A stretch of DNA of 64,000 nt from Hyphomonadaceae bacterium. Its GTDB lineage: Bacteria > Pseudomonadota > Alphaproteobacteria > Caulobacterales > Aquidulcibacteraceae. Both the position numbers and the translations under genes were made by a program. Shown here piece after piece: positions 51,727 to 61,339 of this stretch. Within the stretch, counting starts at the first letter, position 1; every line of letters starts with the position of its first letter. The notes below the pieces were generated by a model, which had not been told where the DNA came from, made no database searches, and saw only the letters and a program-made list of their open reading frames with translations. Location: NCBI GenBank assembly GCA_016791425.1, contig JAEUMQ010000020.1, positions 124,001-188,000 of the forward strand, read 5' to 3'.

Positions 51727-54700
51727 GCGAGAGACCCGACATGACGGTCGATCGTCTGCTCGACCATCTGGTCGAGGAGAGCGTGGGCGAGGCGGACGTC
51801 GCGAGCGTCGGCGAACCAGCGCGCGCGCGCGCTGCGTTGGCGCGTGCATTGGACACAACGAGCCGATTGCGGAAATCAGGTTCGCAGAACGCCGGCAAAA
51901 AGCGCCGTCGCTCGGTCGGAGAGGCTACGACACGATCAACCTCCGGCGCGGGTTTCGAGTTTGAAGATCACATTGCAGCGTCCCTGCTCGTGCGCATGAT
52001 GGCGGGCATGCCGGCGCCAGGGTGCACCGCACCAGGCCAGGTCCTGCAATTTCAAACCGGGGCATTGGGCTGGCGGATCGATGATCTGCTGATGTCGGGG
52101 GCGGGAGAGGATGGTCAGCCGTTCTGTCTGGCGCTCTCTTGTAAGAGCAAAGTCGAGGTGAGCCGAAACGGCTTCCCGACCGACTTTGTCGAGCGCGTCT
52201 ACGAGGACCGCACGCGGCTGACGGCTCAAGGGCGCGGCCAGACGAAGTTCGCATTGGCCACGCGCGGGAGAAATCAGGCGTTCGAGGAGGCGTGGGCCGA
52301 CATTCGCGGATGGCTAAGCAACGGCGTGACGCCTTTGGCGTTGGCGCGCGCAGCCAAGCATCAAAAGCATCGTCGCGTGTTTGACAGTCTGCGATTGGGC
52401 GGTGCGGCAGACGAAGATGTGGGCGCCCTCGCAGAGCGAGTGCAGCTTATCGCCACGGATTTCCAAACGGCGGATTCCAAAGACGAGGAGGCCAATCTCG
52501 AGCGTTGTCGCTCGTTGCTCGTGACGGGAAGTTGGAGTGAGGCGCGGTCGCTGTGGGAGGAATTGCTGCAGCGCGCCGCCAATGCGCGGACCAAAAGTGG
52601 CACAATTCGCACGACTGAACTTTGGTCGGAGCTTCGGATTGTCTTCAATCTCAAGGATCATCCCGATCTTGCGAGTTCGTGGGCGGCGCTACGGCGCTTG
52701 AGCGATGAAGCGAGGCTCAGAACCGAAATCGCGCTTCCGAACGGGCATATGGTCGAGCGCCAGGTAGAGGAGAGAGCTTTCGCCGATCTCTTGGGCGCCA
52801 ATGTGTTGTGTGCGATTCACGGGGAATCAGGTGTTGGGAAGTCCGCTTTGGCAGCTTCCGTTTTGGAAGCGTCCTTCTCCGATTGGGGTCACGTCTGGCT
52901 CGGACCGCAAGAACTAGAACTATTGTTGCGTCCAGCACAGCGCGCCAGCGCGGGCCTGAAGCAAGCGCTCGACGTCGTCTTGCTTGGCTCGGCGCGCGCG
53001 AACAATGTGCTTATTCTCGACGCCGCTGAACGCCTCTCGGACGATCTCGTCAACCACGTCCGTGCGGTCGCTGACGCTTTGATACTTGCCAACAAGGCGG
53101 AGAACCCGGCTTGGCGCGTCGTGGTGATCAGTCAAACGGAAGCCGGCGCGAATGTCCGTGCGCGTTTGGGTCTAATTTCCAGCGCCTGTCTCGCAATTGA
53201 TGAAATTTCCGCGGCCTTGGTGCGCAAGGCGCTCTGGTCCTCGTCCGTCTTGAGTTGGCTTGGGTCAGACGAGGAGGCCGTCGCAGCACTCGGCAATCTG
53301 AGCACGCTCTCCTTCGTGATGCAGGCAGAGGGAATGTTTGCGGCGCAAGGTTCGGAGGTCGCCTTCTCCAAGACCACCATCGCCGATCGACTTTGGGCGT
53401 GGTGGACCGATGGAAAGGTCACGCTGAAGCGCTTGCTGATGAAGCTGGCGGAGCGGGACGCTAATTTCGAACGCAGCATAGCCATCAGCGAATTGGAAGG
53501 CGACGAAGCGGAGGCCCTTGATAAGGCTTCGCTCAGAACGCCGCTTCGGATCAATAGTCGATCCAATCGCGTTGAATTTGTGCACGACATGGCCGCGGAT
53601 TGGTCGAGGTATCAGCGCCTTCGCGAGTTTGCGGCCGACGTCGAGAAATGGGCCCTGCTGTCCGCCAATCCGCTCTGGTTGCCGGCGCTTCGCATGCTTG
53701 GCGAGTCCCTCCTGCGCACCAAGGAGGGCGGAGATTCAGCCTGGGACGATGCGTTTAGAAAACTCGGGGTCAACTCCCAAGACGGCGCTGCCAAGAACAT
53801 TCTCCTGGACGCGCTCGTTCTTGATCCTTTAGCCGAGCATTATCTGACTGAGCGGGCTGATCTGCTCTTTGCGGACAATGGCAAGGTGCTGCGGCGCGCT
53901 CTTGAGCGTTTTCTCCACGTAGCGACGAGACCGAGCGTACCGAACTATCTGATGGCGCTTGATCCATCACTCAAGCTCTATTTCGATGCGCATCATCGCG
54001 AGCCGATTATTGGTCGTTGGCCCGCCATGGTGCGGTTTCTCGATGCGCGCCGGAGCGACGTGACTGCGCTCATGTCGACGCAAGTCGCGCGCCTCGCGGA
54101 AATCTGGCTGACGCGTGTTCCAGCGATTATGACCAATGGCGATCGATTCCCGTTCAGACTAGAGCTGGCGCATTTGGCGCTCGGGACTGCGCGGACGCTG
54201 CAGATTGTGCAAGAGACTGAACGCTTTCTTCCAAGCGATGGGTTTGAAGAGAAGATCTACCGAAGCGCTTTTGCAGCAAGCGGCGATCTTCCGGACGAGA
54301 CCATCCAATGGGCGCTTGAGATGTGCCGGCGTCTTCCACTGCACGACGACATCAAGGCGGCGATTGCGGAGGCTCGACGAAGGGAAGCGCAGCGCCGGCG
54401 AGACTTATGGGAGAATGATCCCGAATACAGGAAGCGTCAGCAGGAAATCCGGGCGATGCCCAGGAGCCTCGCTGGGCTCGGCCGCCACAAAATGCCACCC
54501 TGGCCGCTTGGGCCAACGCGTAGGGTTGAACGTGATTTCCGAGACACATGCCTGCACAAGGGCGTGCTCAACGGGCTCATGAAAGATCGCCCGCTTGATG
54601 CCGGCGAGATTCTCTTGGCCTGCATCATCGACGATGAGCCAGAGGAAGAGACGAGGGATTATGCGTTCGATCGTAATCTGGGGCTCGCCTACGATCACGA

Positions 54701-57203
54701 CGCCTACCCGACAATATATTGGACCAGCCCGTTCCTGACGTTTTTCTGGATGGCGCCCGACGGGGCGTTGTCGCGGCTGATGCAACTCGTAGATTTCTGC
54801 ACCGAGCGCTGGGCGGAGCCCGCGCGCGGCGCGCCGCCAGGCATTGATCTCGATCTTGGTGACGGCGTCGTCAGACGGTTTGTCGGCAACAATTGGGTGT
54901 TTGATTGGTGCGAAACTAATTCGAATAGATCAGGTCAGCTCTTTTGCTCGCTCTCTGCACTCGAATTTTGGCTCTGCGTGAGCCTCGACGCGGGACAGGA
55001 CGTTTCGGCTTACCTCGACCGTCTCCTGCGCGAGACCAGTTCGGCCGCCGTGTTAGGTGTCTTGATCAATGTGGGCAAACATAGGCCCTCTCTATTCGAG
55101 GGTGTCTTGAAGCCACTGCTGGGACACGCAGCGCTTTATCGCTGGGACGAACATCGAGTTGAGAACAACGAGCTTCGTTTCAATGTCGCGCACTGGGCCC
55201 GACACGGCGAACACATGTTCGAACTCGCGAAGGCTTGGGCCCTGGCGCCCCGACGCAAGACGACGCTTGGCGCCGTTGCGTTCGAACTCCTCACGAGCAA
55301 CGAGGAGATGGCGACCTTTCTCAAGGAAGCGACCAAGACCTGGGTAAGGCCGGAGGACGAAAAGCTCCGTCTGGAGCTCGAAATTCTTGCCGTTCGGCTT
55401 GATCGCTCAAACTATGAGCGTGATGGAGAGGGTTGGGTCATCTCGCTTCCAGCGCAATTGCAGCAAGATATCGCGGTGTTTCAGGAGGCCCACGCGTCCA
55501 AAAGGCGTGATGTGTTCTTGCCGATGCAGGCGCTTCGCTTTCTCGAGCGAGGTGTCTCCTTGACCGACAAGGACAGCCAATCTCTTGCAGATCTCCTGAT
55601 GGAGCTCGATGAGACCCACGGTGAGGCGCCAGCGGTCAGAGCCGACGGAACGGAAAGCGCCAATGAAGCGGTCGTCGGGCGTGACGAGGACGCGGACGCT
55701 GAAGACGACGCGGGTGAAAACGAACTGAGTGAGGAAAGAGCGAGCCACGCCACGGCCCGGATCGCAGCAGCCTCTACGCTAATCGCGCGTGGGCAGACTT
55801 TCTTGCAGGCCCATCGGCATGTGGAAGCGAAAGCCCATGCGGTCATCGACGAATTGTTGGACGCCGTTGCGGGCGATGCGGAGGGCCTGCGCCACTCGCG
55901 CATCACGTCCTCCGGCTACGAGTTTACGTTCGCGGCTTATGCCGTTCTCACCGCCTGGCTGGAACGAGGGGACTCCAAGTCGAGCGAAGCGGTCCTTCGT
56001 CTCATTAGCTCGCGCCAGCGAGGCGCGCTGTCGACCCTGGTCGCCGCAGCGCGCCGAGACCGTGCTCAGATCGGCAAACGCTTTGAAGCGATCATGGGGG
56101 CAAGTCTTCTGTGGTCAGCGCTTTCAGCATTGGCGCCGCGCTATGGTGCTGACGAAGCTCAAAGGCGGCGTTGGGAGCGCTGGGTTGCGCGCTTTCGAAA
56201 GATGCCGATCGATCGGCTTGCGTCAGCAAAGGTCGATCTCGTGGATCTCGCTGCCCGCGTGGCAAGAGTCGGCGATATTCGCGAGGAGCGGTCCGAGCAA
56301 GGCCGCCATCGGCGAAAGCTGAAACTCACGTGCTTCCATACGGGCCTCGACAACGAGGCGCTCTATCAGATTTACAGCGATATTCTCGACTTTGAGCGGT
56401 CAGGCTCCGCTGATACGGCCGAGGACCGCGAAGCGGCGGCGACGCTCTGGAAGATTTGTCTGCCGACAGTGCGCCAGGACGCTGATCGGGACGGCGAATA
56501 TTCTCTTCCCGACAAGCTTGGATACGACGTGCTGCAGGCGCTAGCGCGGATGGCGGCCTTCGCGCCGCCGGACGAAGCGAAGGCCTTGTGGGCGGACATT
56601 CTCAAGCTCGGTCCGCCAGGTCACTACGCAGTCGACCATTTTCTCAATTGCTTTTTCATCCAAGCGCACGTCGCCAGTCCCGAACATTTTGTGCGGCAAT
56701 GGCGGCAGATGGCGGAATTCATGCTGTCTGATGCGACCTGGACCGGGGACAAGCTCTGGTATCGCCGTGAAAGCTGCCTGCGGATTGCGCTCGGATTCGC
56801 TGCGCACCGCTCACTCAAATATTTGCTCGATGCGCCAAAGCATGTCGCGAGCCTGTGGGATGTCTTTGTCCGCTGGGCGAACGAGCACCTCGGGATCGAG
56901 GAGGACAACATCGCGGCCTTCGCCAATTTCCTGGCGTCAGAGGTCGGTCGTGACATTCGCATGAGAGCCAGCGCGCTTCTGGGAGAGCGTATCGAAGCCC
57001 TTACCGATCGGGACAATTGGCGAAGAGACCGCGCCGGCGCCGCCCTTGTGGACTTCGCGGACGTTCTCGTCACGCAGCATGGGGCGGAGCTCCGCGCCAA
57101 CAAGGTGGTCCTGGGAGCTTTGATCCGTATCGTCGCGGCGCTAGTGACCAAGAACACAACCGGCGCCTTAGTCCTGCAAGAGCGTATTCGCGACCTCAAA
57201 TGA
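51723..57203 (+). CDS. Giant nuclease-NTPase, Avs/STAND-like defence protein
   Basis: An 1826-residue protein. Residues about 75-215 look like a DUF4297/Cap4-type PD-(D/E)XK nuclease: GAGFEFEDHIAASLLVRMMA, then Asp120-Asp121 and FCLALSCKSKVEV (about 134-146) in the place of the ExK strand. An NTPase follows with Walker A HGESGVGKSALA (367-374 core) and Walker B-like NNVLILDAAERLSD (about 427). The remaining ~1300 residues are mostly helical, as in the sensor repeats of Avs proteins, with an acidic linker at about 1300-1345. This is the nuclease + STAND + long C-terminus layout of Avs2-4 antiviral sensors, but I cannot match the C-terminus. Coupled to both neighbours by 4-nt overlaps. Confidence 0.7.
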   Translation: MSERPDMTVDRLLDHLVEESVGEADVASVGEPARARAALARALDTTSRLRKSGSQNAGKKRRRSVGEATTRSTSGAGFEFEDHIAASLLVRMMAGMPAPGCTAPGQVLQFQTGALGWRIDDLLMSGAGEDGQPFCLALSCKSKVEVSRNGFPTDFVERVYEDRTRLTAQGRGQTKFALATRGRNQAFEEAWADIRGWLSNGVTPLALARAAKHQKHRRVFDSLRLGGAADEDVGALAERVQLIATDFQTADSKDEEANLERCRSLLVTGSWSEARSLWEELLQRAANARTKSGTIRTTELWSELRIVFNLKDHPDLASSWAALRRLSDEARLRTEIALPNGHMVERQVEERAFADLLGANVLCAIHGESGVGKSALAASVLEASFSDWGHVWLGPQELELLLRPAQRASAGLKQALDVVLLGSARANNVLILDAAERLSDDLVNHVRAVADALILANKAENPAWRVVVISQTEAGANVRARLGLISSACLAIDEISAALVRKALWSSSVLSWLGSDEEAVAALGNLSTLSFVMQAEGMFAAQGSEVAFSKTTIADRLWAWWTDGKVTLKRLLMKLAERDANFERSIAISELEGDEAEALDKASLRTPLRINSRSNRVEFVHDMAADWSRYQRLREFAADVEKWALLSANPLWLPALRMLGESLLRTKEGGDSAWDDAFRKLGVNSQDGAAKNILLDALVLDPLAEHYLTERADLLFADNGKVLRRALERFLHVATRPSVPNYLMALDPSLKLYFDAHHREPIIGRWPAMVRFLDARRSDVTALMSTQVARLAEIWLTRVPAIMTNGDRFPFRLELAHLALGTARTLQIVQETERFLPSDGFEEKIYRSAFAASGDLPDETIQWALEMCRRLPLHDDIKAAIAEARRREAQRRRDLWENDPEYRKRQQEIRAMPRSLAGLGRHKMPPWPLGPTRRVERDFRDTCLHKGVLNGLMKDRPLDAGEILLACIIDDEPEEETRDYAFDRNLGLAYDHDAYPTIYWTSPFLTFFWMAPDGALSRLMQLVDFCTERWAEPARGAPPGIDLDLGDGVVRRFVGNNWVFDWCETNSNRSGQLFCSLSALEFWLCVSLDAGQDVSAYLDRLLRETSSAAVLGVLINVGKHRPSLFEGVLKPLLGHAALYRWDEHRVENNELRFNVAHWARHGEHMFELAKAWALAPRRKTTLGAVAFELLTSNEEMATFLKEATKTWVRPEDEKLRLELEILAVRLDRSNYERDGEGWVISLPAQLQQDIAVFQEAHASKRRDVFLPMQALRFLERGVSLTDKDSQSLADLLMELDETHGEAPAVRADGTESANEAVVGRDEDADAEDDAGENELSEERASHATARIAAASTLIARGQTFLQAHRHVEAKAHAVIDELLDAVAGDAEGLRHSRITSSGYEFTFAAYAVLTAWLERGDSKSSEAVLRLISSRQRGALSTLVAAARRDRAQIGKRFEAIMGASLLWSALSALAPRYGADEAQRRRWERWVARFRKMPIDRLASAKVDLVDLAARVARVGDIREERSEQGRHRRKLKLTCFHTGLDNEALYQIYSDILDFERSGSADTAEDREAAATLWKICLPTVRQDADRDGEYSLPDKLGYDVLQALARMAAFAPPDEAKALWADILKLGPPGHYAVDHFLNCFFIQAHVASPEHFVRQWRQMAEFMLSDATWTGDKLWYRRESCLRIALGFAAHRSLKYLLDAPKHVASLWDVFVRWANEHLGIEEDNIAAFANFLASEVGRDIRMRASALLGERIEALTDRDNWRRDRAGAALVDFADVLVTQHGAELRANKVVLGALIRIVAALVTKNTTGALVLQERIRDLK

Positions 57204-58435
57204 AGCCAGCTGACCATTGCCCGCACACGGACCTCGACTGCCTCAATCAGTTTGAGTTTGTCCGTAAGTATCGCTGCCGTGGCTGCAACGCCGTGATGAT
57301 GTGTGCCTGCGACGAGGCCCGCGGTCGTCGCTTTCTGCCGCATCAATTGAATGAGGGAACCGAACTCGAAACGCAGGCGCGCGTTCCGGTCACCGCAGGC
57401 TTCCAGCCGAAGACGTGCCCCGAATGTCGAGGCCTGCCGCCCGTCAATGCCCCAACCGCGGCGATCTACGGGCGGACCGGCAAGGTCGAGCGCTATTATT
57501 GGCGCGAACTCTATTTCATGACCGAAGAGCGCGTAGCGGCCTGGATGAGTGAACATCCAGGCGCCGATGAGGACGTTGAACGGAAGCGTCTCGAGAAGGA
57601 GGTCTTGGTGGAACTGCAGCAAATCCACCAGACCCATCCGAAATACGAGTTCACTGATCTTTCGCAGGATGAGGTCATCAAGCGCTTCGAGGTAGAACTC
57701 GTCCGGATAGATGCGCCCTATCTCGCGCAAGCGCAGAAGGGCCGTGTCGTCGACGATGGGAGGGGCGGATGTTCGGTCGAAGCTTTTGTTCAAGCTCGCT
57801 ACGAAGAGCAGGGATGGAAGAGCACCGTGCTCGAGAGCGCGCCGTTCCATGTCCTCTTCGGCGTGTTCATGTGGCTACTTGTGCAAGATTCGACGGATGA
57901 AAAAGTGCGGATCGTCGGCTTCGGTGAGCGATCTGCCTTTGAAGAACGCCGAGAGGGCAAAGAGATTTGGACGCTGTTGCCTGAGGATTTCGGTGGAAAG
58001 TCCTATGCGTTGCGTCGTGCGGCAGAGGCCGCAGAGCACTTCGAATTGCTAGTTCCCGATCGGGACAACCTCCTTTGGCTATTCGATTATTGGCTGAGTT
58101 ACAGCGCCGACTTTCGAAACTATCTTTGGGCGCACCGAGACGACGACATCGAGCGTGCGCGTCGCCTCATCGAAATTCTGCCTCCAGACACTATCGTCGC
58201 GGTGCTACGTTATTTGTTGGACGATTACTGGGGTAATTTTTGCGGCTGGCCGGACCTACTATGCTTCCGTGACGACGGTTCATTTTTCCTGGTTGAAGTG
58301 AAGTCGTCAGGCGACAAGTTGAGTGAAGATCAGAAGCGCTGGATTCGGGACAACCACGATCACATGCAGTTGCCGTTCAAACTCGTGAAGGTGCACCGCC
58401 AGGCCACGCAAGCGCGTCGCGCGCGCGAGGGCTGA
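57200..58435 (+). CDS. Zinc-finger/VRR-NUC-like nuclease
   Basis: A 411-residue protein. The N-terminal ~100 residues hold several Cys pairs (YRCRGCNAVMMCACDE, KTCPECRGLPP) that should bind zinc. The C-terminus is a VRR-NUC-type PD-(D/E)XK nuclease: GWPDLLCFRDDGSFFLVEVK (about 351-370) with Asp, Glu and Lys of the active site, followed by LSEDQKRWI. The linker is helical. It is the third gene of the operon, overlapping the giant gene by ATGA. Nuclease effector or DNA processing partner are both possible. Confidence 0.75.
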   Translation: MKPADHCPHTDLDCLNQFEFVRKYRCRGCNAVMMCACDEARGRRFLPHQLNEGTELETQARVPVTAGFQPKTCPECRGLPPVNAPTAAIYGRTGKVERYYWRELYFMTEERVAAWMSEHPGADEDVERKRLEKEVLVELQQIHQTHPKYEFTDLSQDEVIKRFEVELVRIDAPYLAQAQKGRVVDDGRGGCSVEAFVQARYEEQGWKSTVLESAPFHVLFGVFMWLLVQDSTDEKVRIVGFGERSAFEERREGKEIWTLLPEDFGGKSYALRRAAEAAEHFELLVPDRDNLLWLFDYWLSYSADFRNYLWAHRDDDIERARRLIEILPPDTIVAVLRYLLDDYWGNFCGWPDLLCFRDDGSFFLVEVKSSGDKLSEDQKRWIRDNHDHMQLPFKLVKVHRQATQARRAREG

Positions 58436-58448
58436 CCGATCCACGGGT

Positions 58449-59207
58449 TCATGAGAACATTGCACGTCTTTCAACTGGGGCGTACGACCCGGCGCTCATC
58501 GCGAGATGCTCGCGCCGCCAAGCGAGTGCTGGCAATTCCCCTGAAAGTGCTTTCGATTTCTGAAGGATGCCACGAATTCCGGTAACTCGGAATTCGTAGT
58601 CAGCCGAGAAATTCGGTGCGTGATCCGATTTCTGCGGCCCACCGGTCCAGACGAACGTCACGATCACATTGCGTGAGCTTGGATTTTGGGGTTCAGACAA
58701 AAATCCACCAGCATCGACAGGCCGGAAGATGAACTTCAGTCGCTCACCATTCCGCTGCTGGCGTAAGATCAGCACCGCCGCATCGTAACGAATAGTGACG
58801 TTTACCCGAGCGTGAGTCGTGTCTTCTTGGAGCGTTAGGCCAATGCTGCAGCCTTCGATCAACCCGCTGGGGCTCTGAGTAACGCCCGGCGGGTTCATGA
58901 CGAGGAGTCTGAGGCGGGGGCGCTCTTTGACCCAGCTCAGCATGCGCCACCAGCGATTTGGAAACCAAGGCAGCGGAAGGTGGCGCAGCAGCCATTTGCC
59001 TGTCTCAAACAACAACGACGCCATAAGTCCGACGCCGCCAGTGACGAGCAACGCCTGGCGAACATTTGAGGGCCAATCGACACCCTGGCCCAAAAACCAG
59101 ACACTAATGCTCAAGAGCGAGGGCGCACTTCGGCGCGCAAATCTCAGTAGGCGATTCAGCGGGCTCGCGTCTGAGCGCTTTTCTGAAGGTAATCGAGAAT
59201 GTTCCAC
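58449..59207 (-). CDS. Hypothetical membrane protein
   Basis: A 252-residue protein (GTG start) with two N-terminal hydrophobic stretches (APSLLSISVWFLG and VRQALLVTGGVGLMASLLFE) and a soluble beta-rich C-terminal domain (ARVNVTIRYDAAVLILRQQR, RNVIVTFVWTGG). No family recognised. It is convergent with the VRR-NUC gene (13 bp between stops), and its 5' end overlaps the next gene's 3' end by 52 bp, so they are probably expressed together. Confidence 0.55.
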   Translation of the reverse strand: MEHSRLPSEKRSDASPLNRLLRFARRSAPSLLSISVWFLGQGVDWPSNVRQALLVTGGVGLMASLLFETGKWLLRHLPLPWFPNRWWRMLSWVKERPRLRLLVMNPPGVTQSPSGLIEGCSIGLTLQEDTTHARVNVTIRYDAAVLILRQQRNGERLKFIFRPVDAGGFLSEPQNPSSRNVIVTFVWTGGPQKSDHAPNFSADYEFRVTGIRGILQKSKALSGELPALAWRREHLAMSAGSYAPVERRAMFS

Positions 59208-59713
59208 TGGCCGCTCTCCAAACGTCGTGGCGCAATGCCGTTTCGAACCCTGAGCTCAGTGGCTATCGCGGCCGCGTTTAGCCCAAATTCAGCAAGCCTT
59301 GCGCGCGCGTTGTCGTCGTAGTCAAACCCGTCCGCCACTTGCCAAATATAGGCAAGTCCATTGCGCGCCACACCCACGTCCTGGGGAAAAGCGAAGATGC
59401 GTTCAACCAAGTCGGGTTCGAGCCATTGGTAGGCGGTGTTTTGCGGCAGGGTGAATATCTCAGGCAGCGAACCCATTTTTCCGGGCTCGCGTTCATCGGG
59501 GCGATCGCCCTCGCCGTCAGCAATTTTGTCTGCGCAGGCGATGGCGTAACGTTCGAACTCAAACGCTAGCACGTGCGCGAGATAACGTTTTGCATCCTGC
59601 CTTTCACGCTCGACGCGGCGATGCTGAATCCAGCTGGTGAGCGCTGCGCCTGATGCGCCGCCTCCTACAAGTGCCACGATGGCGCCGACGATGATGGTCC
59701 AAAGGCTTCCCAT
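59156..59713 (-). CDS. Hypothetical single-helix membrane protein
   Basis: A 185-residue protein with an N-terminal anchor (IIVGAIVALVGGGASGAALT, about 7-26), a basic coiled segment (RRVERERQDAKRYLAHVLAF) and a soluble helical domain with YQWLEPDLVERIFAFPQDVG. Proteins of this shape (single anchor plus helical domain) are frequent in defence islands, but I recognise no family. Start ATG 59713; 10 bp separate it from the next gene upstream. Confidence 0.55.
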   Translation of the reverse strand: MGSLWTIIVGAIVALVGGGASGAALTSWIQHRRVERERQDAKRYLAHVLAFEFERYAIACADKIADGEGDRPDEREPGKMGSLPEIFTLPQNTAYQWLEPDLVERIFAFPQDVGVARNGLAYIWQVADGFDYDDNARARLAEFGLNAAAIATELRVRNGIAPRRLESGQWNILDYLQKSAQTRAR

Positions 59714-59723
59714 CAGCCGGAGC

Positions 59724-60320
59724 TCATTGCGGCGCTGTTTTGATCAGCTGCGTGAGCATGTGCCCAAAGAGCTCGTCCAGGTTTGCGCCTTGGAGAAAGG
59801 CTCGACCATCGCCCGCTGGGATGTGCTCGACGAAGAGGCGAGAGAGCTTGTACAAATCGGTAGCATAGTTGGTCTCGGTCTGGACGATCTGTTTGACGAT
59901 CTTGCCGCTAGCTGAGACGAGCTCCGCCCGCGCCAGATCGGTGTGTAGGGGGAGCGATGTTAACAGAACCGAGGGCCCAACATCGGCGCCTGAAAGCTCG
60001 ACGCCCTCCATCTTAGCCTCGATGATGAAACCAAAAACGATGAGCTGTTGAAAAACGAGGTGCGCGAATTGCCCTCGCGACGGCTCGTCCTTCGGCATCA
60101 GAATAGGCAACTGAACCTTGCTTGCGGCGCGCGAAGCAATCTCGTTGGCGTTTGTTCCTGCAGCGTAGATCACAGCGGTGCGCAGGTCAGGCAGCGTATC
60201 CGGCGCTTTCGCGACGCGCGCCCATTTCAGCGCAAGCTTTGTCGAGGCGTAATATCGCGCGATGAGCGCGCGCGTGAACGGCCCTTCTGAGGCATCGGAT
60301 TGATCAATGGCTGTCAGCAA
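59724..60320 (-). CDS. Hypothetical helical protein
   Basis: A 198-residue soluble protein with a TTG start and no ATG in its first 80 codons. It is mainly helical (TRALIARYYASTKLALKWAR, FAHLVFQQLIVFGFIIEAKM, ASGKIVKQIVQTETNYATDL). No motif recognised. First gene of the minus-strand trio, divergent from the TIGR02391 gene. The start is uncertain. Confidence 0.5.
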   Translation of the reverse strand: MLTAIDQSDASEGPFTRALIARYYASTKLALKWARVAKAPDTLPDLRTAVIYAAGTNANEIASRAASKVQLPILMPKDEPSRGQFAHLVFQQLIVFGFIIEAKMEGVELSGADVGPSVLLTSLPLHTDLARAELVSASGKIVKQIVQTETNYATDLYKLSRLFVEHIPAGDGRAFLQGANLDELFGHMLTQLIKTAPQ

Positions 60321-60463
60321 GACGATTCCAGTGCAATCTGTGAGCGGTACTGCGAGTCGGCGCCACGCCTAAGCACTGAGCGGCTCTTTGGTGGCTTTCA
60401 AGGTCGTGGGAATGTTTTCGTAGTCGCAACGATTGCGCGTTGTTCGCGAAGCAGGAGAAGACT

Positions 60464-61201
60464 TTGCTCGCTCCGGATCTCAAGGACGCGCTTCCCGACC
60501 CTGATTTGGTGGCGGCGATGCCGGCGGAGGAACTTGCCGGGATCATTTTGATGTTTCTCCCCACGCAGAGAGAACGCCCAGCGCTCTACAAGCTTGTGCG
60601 CGCCATCAATAACGGCGGGATATTCTCAGCAGAACACCAGGATCCGATTAGCAAAGCGGTGGCGGAAGCCTGGAGTTGGCTTTTGGCCCAGGGCCTCCTT
60701 GCTGACAGTGGCGCTGACAGCGGCGACCCGCATGAGGTCTTCATCACGCGTAAGGGCCACAAGCTTCTCGATCGATCCGAGTTTGAGAACTACCGAAAGG
60801 CGGCGCTGCTTCCCAAAGCCATGTTGCATCCGACCATCGCTGACAAGGCTTGGCCTACGTTCATGCGCGCCGATTTCGACACCGCGGTGTTTCAGGCGTT
60901 CAAGGAGGTCGAGGTCTTGGTGCGCAAGACGTGCAAATACGAGGCGAGCCTCATTGGCACCGACCTGATGCGCAAAGCTTTCGACGCGAAGAGCGGTCCC
61001 TTAACCGACCAGGCCCTGCCAGCCGGTGAACGGGAAGCGCTCGGGCATCTCTTCGCGGGCGCGATCGGATCCTACAAAAATCCTGCAAGTCACCGAACCG
61101 TGGCTATCTCCGACCCGACGGAAGCTGGTGAGATGCTCATCCTCGCGAGCCACCTCTTGAGGATCGTGGAGGACCGAGCCGCCCGGCTCCTGCCGCTATG
61201 A
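60464..61201 (+). CDS. TIGR02391 (Ymh)-family protein
   Basis: A 245-residue protein; TTG 60464 has AGGAG 6 nt upstream (an in-frame TTG at 60440 is the alternative). The C-terminal half fits TIGR02391: FDTAVFQAFKEVEVLVRKTC (about 138-157), LMRKAFDAKSGPLTDQALPA, and HLFAGAIGSYKNPASHRTVA. The family is found in phage and defence-rich loci and in some abortive infection systems, with a proposed nucleic-acid-binding or nuclease role that is not well characterised. The N-terminal half is helical and unfamiliar. Confidence 0.8.
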   Translation: MLAPDLKDALPDPDLVAAMPAEELAGIILMFLPTQRERPALYKLVRAINNGGIFSAEHQDPISKAVAEAWSWLLAQGLLADSGADSGDPHEVFITRKGHKLLDRSEFENYRKAALLPKAMLHPTIADKAWPTFMRADFDTAVFQAFKEVEVLVRKTCKYEASLIGTDLMRKAFDAKSGPLTDQALPAGEREALGHLFAGAIGSYKNPASHRTVAISDPTEAGEMLILASHLLRIVEDRAARLLPL

Positions 61202-61339
61202 AACCCGGGAAGCGAATACGTCGACGCAAACGGATTGGCGTGAACGCATCCGTCATCAGTTCCGGACACTTGCTGGTCAGTCTGCATCGTTGCGCACGCA
61301 GGCCTCCACGAGCGCGCCTTGGAAGCGAACAGGCCCCGT

